Origin: Owenia fusiformis
Taxonomy: Eukaryota > Annelida > Polychaeta > Sabellida > Oweniidae
NCBI GenBank assembly: GCA_903813345.2
Contig: CAIIXF020000007.1
Span: 15,360,714 to 15,424,713 of the forward strand
Direction: 5' to 3'
DNA length: 64,000 nt
Shown here: piece by piece, positions 12,575-34,751 of the stretch
How positions within the stretch are numbered: the stretch's first letter is position 1
Layout: every line of letters starts with the position of its first letter
Translations under genes and position numbers: made by a program
Notes under the pieces: model-generated
What the model was told of the DNA's origin: nothing
The model's input: the letters and a program-made list of their open reading frames with translations, nothing else
The model's database searches: none

Positions 12575-13326
12575 GATGTAAACAAATATGCAGGTCCTAC
12601 GCCAAATATTTATTTCTAGCTCAAATAAAAAGTACTTCTTCCATTTAGAATTTGTGTCATTTTCAAATAGTTAACAATCGGAATGATTGTTCTATTATCA
12701 ATTTTCTTGTTCTGTTATCCGAAATTACAATAATAAGCGATATTTTGAAGACTCTGAAAACCTACTATGAGGTGTGTCAATCTCTAGCTTCATTTCCGGT
12801 CGTTTCTTGCACGGTGAAAATACATTTACAAAACGATTGATTACCTTTCAATTACACGTTACTAAGCTGCCAAAGTAGTGTAAGGTGAGCGAATAATACA
12901 TGATTCAAAAATTTTATGCAGGTTGATTGTCTAAACTTTAGGCCTGTAAACTTAGGAACAAAATGAGTGACTTACAAATGTTGAACACCTTCTTCAAATT
13001 GTGAACACCTTGGTCCATAACCAGTCTGGCCCAAATCTGAACACCTTGGTCCAAATTTTATTGCATACATCCAAATTTTAGACACCTCAAATTTCTCACG
13101 CTTGCTTCTCTTGATCGAAGGCCAATGCTCGCTTTCAAGAACTCCCGTCAACGGGGGCGGGAGGGGGTGTAGAGACAAATAAAACAAAGGAAATGTGTGA
13201 CATAGATCTATAGGCAAATCGCATGAAAATTCCAAACAAAATGGGTTCGTTCTTTTTCGGCTTCGTTCTTTTGATGTTACAGCATTATTGGTTTTTTTAA
13301 GTTCCGTGGGAATATCTTTGCTTGAC
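12575..13326. other. BBS5/DDX23 intergenic region, proximal part
   Basis: Sequence immediately upstream of the BBS5 start codon. It should contain the BBS5 promoter and possibly a shared bidirectional promoter with DDX23. No convincing RFX X-box, TATA box or CpG-rich block was seen. A C-rich purine tract lies near 13140-13170. No coding exon was recognised. Confidence 0.4.
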
Positions 13327-13663
13327 TACCCTGCGTGCAGAGTCTAGTTAAACTACACTCTGCCTAGTAGAGACCATATTACAGTTAAGCAGCCCGCCCC
13401 CACGACTGGTACCGGTGACAGTTTGGGTAAATCACTTTTGACCTACGCCAAATGCGTTCTAATTAAATATGCGCATGTCATTGGTCAATTCCGGGCTCAA
13501 CGATGACGTCAGAAGGAATGACCATATAAAGAACCCAAAAAAAATGGCCAAATTTGACCGACGAACACTGATTGGCGCGGTGAGTTCACAGGTTTATTGT
13601 AGTTTGAAAGAGTGAAGACGAAGCTCTCTTTTAAGAAGTGAAGTCAAACCAATGCAAAGGGTA
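13327..13663 (+). mobile_element. 337-bp non-autonomous element with 9-bp target duplication, copy A
   Basis: The element begins TACCCTGCG and ends AAAGGGTA and is flanked by the perfect 9-bp duplication TTGCTTGAC (13318-13326 and 13664-13672). It is highly similar to copy B at 43871-44248, which has a different perfect 9-bp duplication, so the boundaries are secure. Nine-base duplications are typical of Mutator-like elements and are also seen in Merlin; there is no transposase, so the superfamily is open. Inside are TGACGTCA (13504-13511), TATAAA (13525-13530) and a consensus donor GTGAGT (13580-13585). It lies 1.5 kb upstream of the first recognised DDX23 coding exon, in the same orientation. 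Confidence 0.85.
13504..13585 (+). promoter_or_regulatory. promoter-like module inside element copy A (CRE, TATA, splice donor)
   Basis: A perfect CRE (TGACGTCA) is followed 13 bases later by TATAAA, and a start about 30 bases downstream would give a roughly 25-base leader ending at CG|GTGAGT. The module is conserved in copy B (44097-44170), apart from TATATA in place of TATAAA. If used, it would produce a short non-coding exon that could splice to the DDX23 acceptor at 15136. The motifs are seen; their use as a DDX23 promoter is inference. Confidence 0.4.
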
Positions 13664-13899
13664 TTGCTTGACAGTTATCAGAAAAATGACAGACAGAATT
13701 TACGTGACAGAATAAAAAACTGGCCTGACTCCCAATTTCTTCAGCAAATGTGTGACAAATACACAAATATTGCGGGATAGTTGACAGGCATGGTGTTCGA
13801 AGAAATATCTTTATCGGGAATCTAGAGTCTAAAAGTCAATGATTTGAATCTAACCAGTCACCAGTCGGTGATGAACTTACTTATAGGCCTTACTTTACT

Positions 13900-14574
13900 C
13901 ACTGGTCAGTATCAAGCGAAGGTAACGGCCGTCACCTTCGCATCAAAGATGGCAGATGGGAAGTGGCGAGTTCGATATTTTTAGTTTTCATTGAATTAAA
14001 CTAACTTTATAGTTGACATAATCAGGCCACGCCTTAAGCGTCGGACAGCTGGTCATTATCTGGTTACTTTTGATACTGACCAGTTGATTTTTTCACTAGG
14101 TATAGGAAAATAACATTGCAACTGGTCAGTAATGCCTTTTTGACCAGCAGCTCTTGAATCCTTAGGGCATACACTGGACATAATGCTTTGATATTTGAAC
14201 TAAATCCCGCTTATATGACATGGAAACTCTGGGGTACATGTATGTCATTTGTTCATATACCATGCATGGGCGCCACAGTTCAAGGATATCTTCCACCGAT
14301 AAGATAACTGATATGCGGTGATGAGGTAATGTTATGAGAGTTTATAATGGAGAGCTAAGATGTCTTGTTACCATGTATTGAAAACTAACATGACCGTTAC
14401 CGTATCTTATATTTCCAGTTACCTTCCCTTTCCTTAGTTCCCATGTCATATGAGTGATTTGGTTCAAATAATATCAAAACCGACGCTTCCCATCCGCCAA
14501 ATGTAACGGCCGTTACCTTCGCCTGAGACCATCATAAAATGTTAGTCTCAGCCTTCGCTTGATACTGACCAGTG
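13900..14574. mobile_element. 675-bp inverted-repeat element, CACTGGTCAG termini, 6-bp TSD
   Basis: The ends read CACTGGTCAGTATCAAGCGA and its exact reverse complement, flanked by TTTACT on both sides (13894-13899 and 14575-14580). A second, inner pair of inverted blocks contains GTAACGGCCGTNACCTTCGC. No coding capacity is visible. The CAC...GTG ends and AT-rich target duplication of about 6 bp resemble the elements at 22865-23639 and 40741-41243. Superfamily not assigned. It lies upstream of DDX23 and may interrupt its 5' intron. Confidence 0.8.
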
Positions 14575-15150
14575 TTTACTTGAGTCTAAAGGTAAGATAG
14601 TCCTACTACCTTGATAGTCCTACTCAACTTGATTCAGGGACATCTACTCAAAATTTCCAGAAAAAAATGATGTTATGATTGGTCAAAATGAAAAAGGTTG
14701 TTATTTCTTTGGCGAACTTATTTCTTTGAACTTATGCAGTGGTGGCCCTTAGTATTTGATTCAGGGATAATTGAGATGAATCAGATGAAAACTGAAATGA
14801 CGGGTCAAGGTACTGAGATAATGGATATTGGATATAGATGATGGATAACACTCATGCTTACTGATGTTGGACTGACTTGAAGGGCAGCTTCCATATTTCC
14901 CATAAAATATTCAGTTGATTGCAGAATAGTGCCTTTGGTCACTTTCTGTTAGTAGGTTTATGGTTGACTATTTAGCCTTCATTTTGATTGAGACATTCGA
15001 AAAATTATCAACAACTGTGGTTGAGGTTGAACATGAAACTGAAGTGCTGTACAATCGGTATTGTTTATAGCTGCTATTCAAACTTCACAATTCAAGATTA
15101 CACGTATGATTAAATATGAAATGAAATCTATTACAGAATTCTACACCAAC

Positions 15151-27198
<12,048 letters not shown>

Positions 27199-27422
27199 AT
27201 TTTTTTTGAGGACTAGGTAGAACATTTAGATACTTTTCATCCAATTTGTTGGACGAGGGACCAAAGTAAAGAAAAAACGTTGTATGAAATGAGTCTATGC
27301 TAGAAATGATCAATTTCTGTCCATGGCATATACCATATGTTACAATATGGTATATGCAATAGCATATGTACAATAATATACACAATATAGTATGTTCAAA
27401 ATCAAATCATGTCAGCTAAATC

Positions 27423-27428
27423 AATAAA
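27423..27428 (+). terminator. putative DDX23 polyadenylation signal
   Basis: AATAAA about 225 bases after the DDX23 stop codon is the first canonical hexamer downstream on the plus strand. Cleavage site not determined. Confidence 0.45.
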
Positions 27429-27563
27429 AATGAAAATACTGTATATTATATTACATGTATGGTTCCTGTTAAATAGAGCAATATATGGATTATGGCTATA
27501 AATTCTGACCTTATATTGTCAAAATATCGGTAATTCTAGATCAATGATACACTTAGGCGTGTA

Positions 27564-27749
27564 CAGTGAAACCTGTATATCCGAAAACGTCTACAATCCG
27601 AGCACCTCTCAATGTGAACACTTTTACTCAGTCCCTTTGATACCTCCTACTCTTGAACTACATGTTGAAAAACCTTGAAATGTGAACACCTCCTAATCGG
27701 AACACTGATGGCTGGTCCCAGAGGTGTTCAGATTAGACATGTTTTACTG
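27564..27749. mobile_element. worn pogo/Tigger-like short element
   Basis: The left end CAGTGAAACCTGTATATCC and right end GATTAGACATGTTTTACTG are imperfect inverted repeats with internal GAGGTGTTC motifs, matching the better element at 46063-46555. A TA precedes the left end; the right flank no longer shows a clean TA. Confidence 0.65.
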
Positions 27750-27954
27750 AATGAACATTGAGATTGTATGTTTCTTCATATACAGGGTGTCCTGAAAGTA
27801 TGGGCCCCCCCCCCCCCCTAGGCAGACATATTGCAGTGCCCTCATAGTATGTGTCATATATCATTTTAAAGCTTATCCAAAGTTACATTGATTTGCCAAG
27901 TATCATGGTTTAACTCCCGAATGGGAAAAAGTTACAGTCATTTTAAAAGTTAGT

Positions 27955-28265
27955 GTTTTGTCAAAATAAAGTTCAATTTTACACCACATTACTAGTCAAT
28001 GTGTCCCCTTGGCCATGTTAACAGCAGCAATTATTTTCAGATATGACCTTAAAAGCCCTTCAAATAGGGGTGTGGGATTTTATAACCTTCTTAAAACCTG
28101 TTAAGGGACTTTAGAAGAGTTTCCTTAGAGTTTCTACCCTCACCGTTCTCTTTTTCCAACTCAATATCCCTCCGACCCGAAAGGAATTGCTGCTGTTAAG
28201 ATGGCCCAGGAGGACACATTGACCAGTGATTTGGTGTAAAATTGAACTTAATTTTGACCAAACAC
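27955..28265. repeat. inverted repeat, about 80-bp arms
   Basis: The left arm includes GTTCAATTTTACACCA and TGTTAACAGCAGCAATT; the right arm carries their reverse complements near 28180-28255. A C-run (27806-27819) and TACAGGGTGTCCTGAAAG lie just upstream, typical of a DNA-transposon end, but no matching right terminus or target duplication was found. Confidence 0.6.
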
Positions 28266-28399
28266 TAAATTTTCATATGTTTGTGCCCTAACGTCATCTA
28301 TAGTTATTTCAATTGGATGCGAAGCCTAGTTTTACTCCCGACGTTGCAAAGACGAGGAAGCTGGATATCGCATTTCACTGACTCGCTGTTCAAGAACGA

Positions 28400-29040
28400 C
28401 AAATATATACATTTAAGGTCGTAATCTATCATAGAGACATTTTTAAAATCGCGAAGTCGAACGATTGCAAAGGGTAGATGTTGGATTTGATAGTACTATA
28501 TATATTCTTCGAAATTCTCCCATTGCAATTTTACATCTTTATCACGTTTTGGGTGCATATGACTGCTTTAAGTTCCTCATTCATGTCATGTTCCCCTTTC
28601 AAGTATTCTAATTTAATTTTTTTCTTTTGAAGCAAATAAATGAGACCATTAAATTCCACAATAAAAATGTCAGGGCCAAATGGCATAATGTCCCTGTATT
28701 CATATATAATATCAAGCTGGATCATGAACTTGATTAAAAATCTGTGTTAAAAAACTTGAGTAACTTACTACGGATAAGATTATGTGGATTTTTTGAAAGA
28801 AATTTACTCAAATAGGAAGTATTTCCCTACCAAAAATAAGACTCATCACACCGTGGATTTGTTTTACTTCACCAGTGAGAGGTTTATAAAGACTGAAAAT
28901 ATCTGTTCGGGCAATATACAGATATACACGCCCCATTCTCAACACATCGTACAACCGTAAGTGCGCGACGTGATTTTGGCGACAAGTTTGTAAGTACACC
29001 CTAACTCTGTTGGACTTTTTAGAGGTCAATATTTTTGAAT
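28400..29040. other. intergenic, no gene recognised; carries one copy of a shared 46-bp block
   Basis: AT-rich sequence. A minus-strand open frame at 28808-29029 has no recognised domain. Around 28935-28985 the minus strand reads CGGTTGTACGATGTGTTGAG, nearly identical to a block 80-140 bases upstream of the cyclase start codon (31440-31490). Confidence 0.4.
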
Positions 29041-30120
29041 TTTGAATTTGAATACAAGTTCTCAGAATTACAAATCTGACTTAACATTCGCGATTTGACC
29101 TTCAATGACCTTCTGAAGGTAAAAAAAATATTTTTTCAACTTGCTTCAAATTGACCAATATTTAAAAAAATCATCAACAAGATCTCAGAATTTCAAATCT
29201 GATTTTAAGATTTCAGACTTGACCTTCCTTCACTGACTTTCTCAAGGTAACACGGTCAAGAAGGTCTCTTTTCAGCTTGCTTCAAATTGACTTATTATTG
29301 AGAAGCATTTTCAAAACACCTCACTCACTTTGTTGGACTTTCAATGAAGACCTGACTTTGCCATCTCCAAGTAAAGAGAGTTTCAATAGAAGTTGCCTCT
29401 AGTCTTAACCCAGAGTTATTTCAATAATAAGTGTATGTGGCACATTTTACGTCATGTTATTTCAGTAACGACATCGTTTTTTATGTCACCACCAGGGAGT
29501 GATGACATATTGTTATGGTCTCCGTTTTTTGGCGATCGGGGGGCGGCGGTTGGCGTCTGTAACAAAGTCTTACAACTTCCAATAACTTAACAAATACTGT
29601 TTAGACTGACTTCAATTTTTTTCGAAATCATCTACTAGTTTTCAGAAATTCAAATCTGACTTTAGCTTTAAGATTTGACTTCAATGACCTTCTCAAGGTC
29701 AAAGAAAGGTCAAAAGGGTATTTTTCAACTTGCTTCATATTGACCAATTTCTTTTTCAAAATCATCTACACGTTCTCAAAAGTTCAAATCTGGCTATATA
29801 TTTGACCTTCAATGACATTCCCATGGTCAAAAAAGCTCAATGACCTTTCAAGATCAAAAAGGTCTTTTTTCAACTTGCTTCAAATTGACCAATGTTTTTT
29901 CAAAAGCATCTACAAGTTCTCAGATGTTCAAACCTGACTTTAGATTTGGGATTTCACCTTCAATGACCTTCTCAGGGTCAAACAACTTGCTTTAAATTGA
30001 CCAATTTAATTTCCAAAACCATCTACTACAGAGTTTTCAGAAATTCAAATCTGACTTAGATTGAACTAACAATATTGTGAGCAACTAGGTGGTGACATTT
30101 TGTCATATTAATGCCTTGTT
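29040..30120. repeat. second TGTCACCACC-family element and array, 3' of DDX23
   Basis: A left end at 29479 (TTATGTCACCACCAGGGAG then GTTATGGTCTCCG) and a right end at about 30090-30118 (GGTGGTGACATTTTGTCAT then TTAATGCCTTG) match the element in DDX23 intron 7. The internal region has only about four diverged units of the same array. Similar units at 29040-29300 lie outside the left end, as if from an earlier insertion. Only one left-end unit is present, not three. Confidence 0.8.
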
Positions 30121-30654
30121 TTTAAATTAAAATGCCTCTTATATAGTCAGTCTACAACTGAAAAAACTAGTTAAACCGTAAAGTGATTATAGAAAAAACG
30201 TCAGCAACATGACCGATGCGGTTTAACGGCTACATTTTTCATTACTAGCTCATGTATACTTTTTCGTGCCAAAATTAAAATCTACGATACCTTCGGAAAT
30301 GGACCAAGATACTTGAGACGTTTACATTGGAAACTGGTAAGCGAGTGTGGGAATGTTTGGTGGAAGCTCAACTTTTATACTTAGACGAAGCAAAAAAGGA
30401 AAAACGCCCAAATACTTGTTTTAGGCCTAAGGACATATGCTGGTTCGCTTTATACACGCCCATCGCGTTTTACATTTCAATTCCAAACAAAATTAAAGAG
30501 AGAATCAGATATAGCGAGCAGGCTAAACAAAAAATTGTTTCAATTTTAGAATATTTTTGGCTCATGTCATTCCTTGTCATGTCTATTTTCTAAAAATCAC
30601 AATAGAAGATACTTTATTCCAGGAAAACTAAAGATTTTTACAATAATGTATTAT

Positions 30655-31192
30655 TTTTCGATAAGAATGGTTACCATTCTTATTATTTTGGAGAATTTAA
30701 ACATTTTTCACTCAATTTTGCACTTTGAATCATTAATAACTTCACCAATTTATAACATATTGTGAATCTTTTGGGAGATATTGTATTTGATATTGTAAGG
30801 AATAGATTGGTAGGTCAATTATACATGTTGCTTGTAATTTTGTCACCCCCTATAGATCAGATTCTGCCTTTAATTTCTCTGCCAATCCGTTTATTTTAGA
30901 CCTGACGTGAGTGTCTGGATGATTTTTCGATAAGAATGGTTACCATTCTTATTATTTTGGAGAATTTAAACATTTTTCACTCAATTTTGCACTTTGAATC
31001 ATTAATAACTTCACCAATTAATAACATATTGTGAATCTTTTGGGAGATATTGTATTTGATATTGTAAGGAATAGATTGGTAGGTCAATTATACATGTTGC
31101 TTGTAATTTTGTCACCCCCTATAGATCAGATTCTGCCTTTAATTTCTCTGCCAATCCGTTTATTTTAGACCTGACGTGAGTGTCTGGATGAT
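30655..31192. repeat. two-copy tandem duplication, period 269 bp
   Basis: Bases from ATAAGAATGGTTACCATTCT (30661) to GTGTCTGGATGA (30911-30922) are repeated almost perfectly 269 bases later (30930 to 31180-31191), with about one substitution. The near identity suggests a recent local duplication. No gene content. It ends 380 bases before the cyclase start codon and could carry its upstream control sequence. Confidence 0.9.
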
Positions 31193-31570
31193 GTGTGATG
31201 ATTTTATTGATTTAGTCACTTTTACATGATTGAGTCAAGTTGTCACAAATATGATGAATTTTGTGAAAAATGCATGACAATGTCTTCAACAAATTGCCGT
31301 GGATCAGGTGAAATGTTGAGACTTAAACTTAGTGATACTCGAGGCATCTCTGCGCAGTACGGTCGATGTTTCTATGATGAAGAAATTCCCGGGAGAAATT
31401 CTCATATTCTGTCAAAACTTTGAAGTACTCTGTGCGAAATTCACGCGCCCTTCCGGTTGTACGACGTGTTGAGAACCGGGTGTGATGATACATTGTTGGA
31501 CTCATGTTTAAATAACCATTCGATCCGAATATTTAGGTAGTTAGATTGCATTTGACTTGTTAAAACGTGC

Positions 31571-32833
31571 ATGATGAATAAGGAAGGTTTAGTCGCCCTG
31601 TCAATGATCATGGTATCATCCGTGCATTGTGCTATGATCGATATGACACATACGTTGAACGGTGATGCTGTCTACTTTCCTGAGTATATGAAATTCAATA
31701 TGCTGAACACAATGAATGGATCATTTGAGGATGCACCGTAGTAAGTATGGTCTCATGAATAACGAAAACAACACTGATGTATGGGAGGAACTTAGAAAAA
31801 AGTGATCCCTGAGTAAATGTGATATGTTATAGCAAATTGAACAAACTTAGCTCATCGTATGAGATCATAAATCCTTCTCGTTGCCTTTCTTAGCAAGTCA
31901 AAGATGGTCTGAGCATCAAAACGATAGCTAAAGCTAATAACCATGTAAAGGGAGGGTCAACGAAAATACAAATGTCACAAGTTTTCAAAAAGAAGTTAAA
32001 AAAGGTTACCCCTGAATCAATGTGATATGATAATAACATAAAGATAGTAGAAGTACATGTTTTCTGTAAAATTTATGTTTTCAAATGTCGCCCTTGTGAT
32101 ATTAATTCACAACTTATAGTTCTTAACTCTGTGTTTTAGTGTCTACATGAATGACCTTGAATTATCTGAACATCTTGGCACACACATTGATGCACCCGTT
32201 CATTATGGACTTGGAGCTAAAATGCTGCACGAACTAAAACTCTCTGAGCTTCATGGTCCAGGTGTTGTAATAGACAACCGCGAAAAGGCGCAAAAAGACC
32301 CAAATGCGTTTGTAGACATCGCAGATCTACAGTTATGGGAGAAAGAATTTGGTGAAATTCCAGAGGGAGCTGTTATTATCCAGAATTCGGGATGGGGCAA
32401 ATATTGGGGTGACAGGGATAAATTTGTTGGACCTAACAGGACTGATGGAGAAGGACCGCTCTTCCAGACCCCGGGTTTTCATCCTGATGCGGTGAAATGG
32501 TTGCTACAATATAGAGACGTGAATGGTTTCGTGGTTGAGGGAATCAGTTGTGATAGTGGTGTCAACGCAAAGACATTCATGGCCCATCGTGTAATGTTTA
32601 AAAAAGAAAAATGGTGTGTTGAAAACGCTGCTAACGTGAACAAAATACCTCAACATGGAAGTGAAGTGTATGTTATGCCAGCAAAGATAGAAAATGGAAG
32701 TGGCGGCCCAGTTAGAATGTTTGCAATTTGGGACGAAGTAGCTCCTTGGCATAATGCTAATGACGCAAATGGAGGCGCTATGATCAGTATTTTCATGTTA
32801 GCTTGTCATTTTAGCATTTTGCACATGGTTTAA
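31571..32833 (+). CDS. secreted cyclase-family hydrolase (kynurenine formamidase/isatin hydrolase-like)
   Basis: Two exons, 31571-31740 and 32140-32833, joined GT-AG in phase 2, give 287 residues. An N-terminal signal peptide (hydrophobic LVALSMIMVSSVHC, cleavage near residue 20) is followed by IDMTHTLNGD, the usual start of the PF04199 cyclase fold. The metal-binding signature EHLGTHIDAPVH carries His68, His72, Asp74 and His78. The C-terminal family block with ENAANVN, IPQHG and GSGGPVRMFA is present. The family uses Mn/Zn to hydrolyse amides such as N-formylkynurenine or isatin; the substrate here cannot be told. The last about 20 residues after NDANGG are hydrophobic, fitting a GPI-anchor signal. 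Possible N-glycosylation sites include NGS and NRT. AATAAA at about 33181. Confidence 0.9.
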
Positions 32834-32839
32834 TGTTCA

Positions 32840-34337
32840 TGACTAAATCAAGGACGCTAACAATATGAAAATCAAACTTCAATAGTACGTACTTGTCTGG
32901 ATTGACTTGTCGCACGCAAGTGACAATACTGTGTTACGTATCACTTGTCTTTACGGCGTTTTATTCATCAGTCTCTTAGGTGATGGCGATGGATTCCCTA
33001 CAAACGTCGCAATATGAATACTAGTATAATGCAACACAAATACCATAATTTAAGCAACAGGTGGTACCAAGACACAGTATTTGTAGCCCAAGAAAAAATG
33101 TCCAAAACCACATGTATCTCATGTTCCCATTCATGATACTTCAAAATTTCACATTACATGTACATGTATATACATTTTTTTAATAAATAGATTATTTTCC
33201 TCAATTTCAGAGTGCATTCTTATAATAAATGGAGATTTTTATTGCAGTATTTCAATCTACTCATGAAAAATGAAAAACGCTTTTGTGATTATTAACATTG
33301 ATTTAGCCCGTTGTTTCCAAATGACCACGCAGAGGGAATGCAAAGTTTAAGAAACAACGCCTCTTTGGAATGGAGCAGCCACAAAAAAGCCCACAATGCA
33401 TTGAGTCTTGGGCTTAAACCCTTTTCACATATTGCAAAATATTTTCTACGAAATCACCCAAAAGATACAAATTCACTAAAATAACATATTTTCAATGAAA
33501 CTTTTTGCAACGGTCAAGTTGGCAAAGTATCAATTTCATTCTGGAGAGTCAAGTTGTCACCTTGACAACTGTTTAACAAGTGACTTTGAATGCGGTGATT
33601 GGTGATATAATGTACCGCAGCTGCCTTGTCTCAGTCTGCCTCATGAATGGCTACGTCGTTGATGGGCTACTGGGTAGTCTTGCTTCAAGACTGTGAAGTT
33701 GTGAACCTGAATCTTACTAAACAACACGGGACCAGGAATGAGAATGATGTTATTCTAAAATCGTTTTAACAGTTAGATACTTGTGTTTAAGTCTAAGTGT
33801 GATCATTTTAGCGCCTTTCTCTCAGCATAAGTAAAATAGGCATAAATGATAAGTACAAGTGATAATATAGTATAAGTTCGTTTTAAAACAGTTAACTATT
33901 TAAGTGTCCAGAGCATAATAGTGACAACACGTTCTTGGAACACGAAAAAGGACTAAGAAGAATAGAAATGGACAGTCATTTCCGTTTGACTATTATTATA
34001 TTTTCTCACCATAACTATGACATATCTCATCAAAATAATGTGTTCCCAAGGTCCTTGGTTCCCCGCAAAGCCAAGTCTCAGGATGATATAAATCCACCCA
34101 TCCGAAACGACCATCAATCAAGACATTCGGCACAAAATTTCAAAATTCAGGCGTCGTTTCTTTATTTTTTGAATAGGAACTTGTTTTTCTCATTTTTATT
34201 GCCTTTAATAAATTAAAATTCAGCAGGAGATCTCGCTTCTTCAAAAGTAGAATGGCGTAAAAAGTTTTATGTGCAACGATTCAAGGCTGAAAACAATGGA
34301 TTGCATGTTTTTTCCCTTTATGGGAAACGTTGATTAA
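32840..34337. other. intergenic between the cyclase gene and ABITRAM
   Basis: No gene recognised. AATAAA near 33181 may end the cyclase mRNA. The stretch 33300-33550 holds a reverse copy of the worn repeat at 24170-24460. A plus-strand open frame at 33935-34216 (93 codons) has no family signature and no matching neighbours. Confidence 0.4.
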
Positions 34338-34534
34338 CAGACCCGCAGCCAGGGGGGTCGATGGGTTCGAGCGAACCCCCCCCCCCCCTGGCCAAAAAAT
34401 CTTTCAAAATCATGGTGGTTTTCATCTTTCTGAGCATTTTTAAGTGATTTTGGACCAAAATTGTCACAAGTGAACCCTCCCCTGGAATTTTTCAAAAAGT
34501 GAACCCCCCTTGGCAAATCCTGGCTACGGGCCCT
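34338..34534. mobile_element. short GTAGCCAGG-type inverted-repeat element
   Basis: The left end CAGACCCGCAGCCAGG and right end CCTGGCTACGGGCCCTG are imperfect inverted repeats around a C-run (34376-34388) and a 'gaaccccccttgg' motif. This CAGGG(C)CCGTAGCCAGG form is a common small dispersed element of invertebrate genomes. No target duplication is clear. Confidence 0.55.
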
Positions 34535-34751
34535 GAACAATATGGCTGTTTTAACTTAATCAAACTTAAAATTATTAAATTGCAAAGTTGCATTCACTAT
34601 GAATCTGATAAATACCACGATACATTATACAATGTCACAGCGGGCCCAGTGTCAGGGCCGTGACGATTAACGGGCTTATAAAAAAGCCCTTTGCTCCACA
34701 TAGACATTCCGTGATTCATTAGTGGCAGTCATTTCTTACGACAGCGAGAAG

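Noticed and set aside
13327-13663. LTR of a retrotransposon
   Set aside because: The promoter-like content suggested it, but the ends are TACCCT...AGGGTA, not TG...CA, and the duplication is 9 bp rather than 4-6 bp.
30327-30593. 88-codon plus-strand open frame
   Set aside because: No recognisable family; nothing around it supports transcription.
33935-34216. 93-codon open frame as a gene between the cyclase and ABITRAM
   Set aside because: No motif, no neighbouring exons and no conserved feature that I can recognise.
34722-34751. Upstream in-frame start for ABITRAM
   Set aside because: The frame opens at GTG, not ATG; the first ATG is at 34752 and aligns with the expected N-terminal length.
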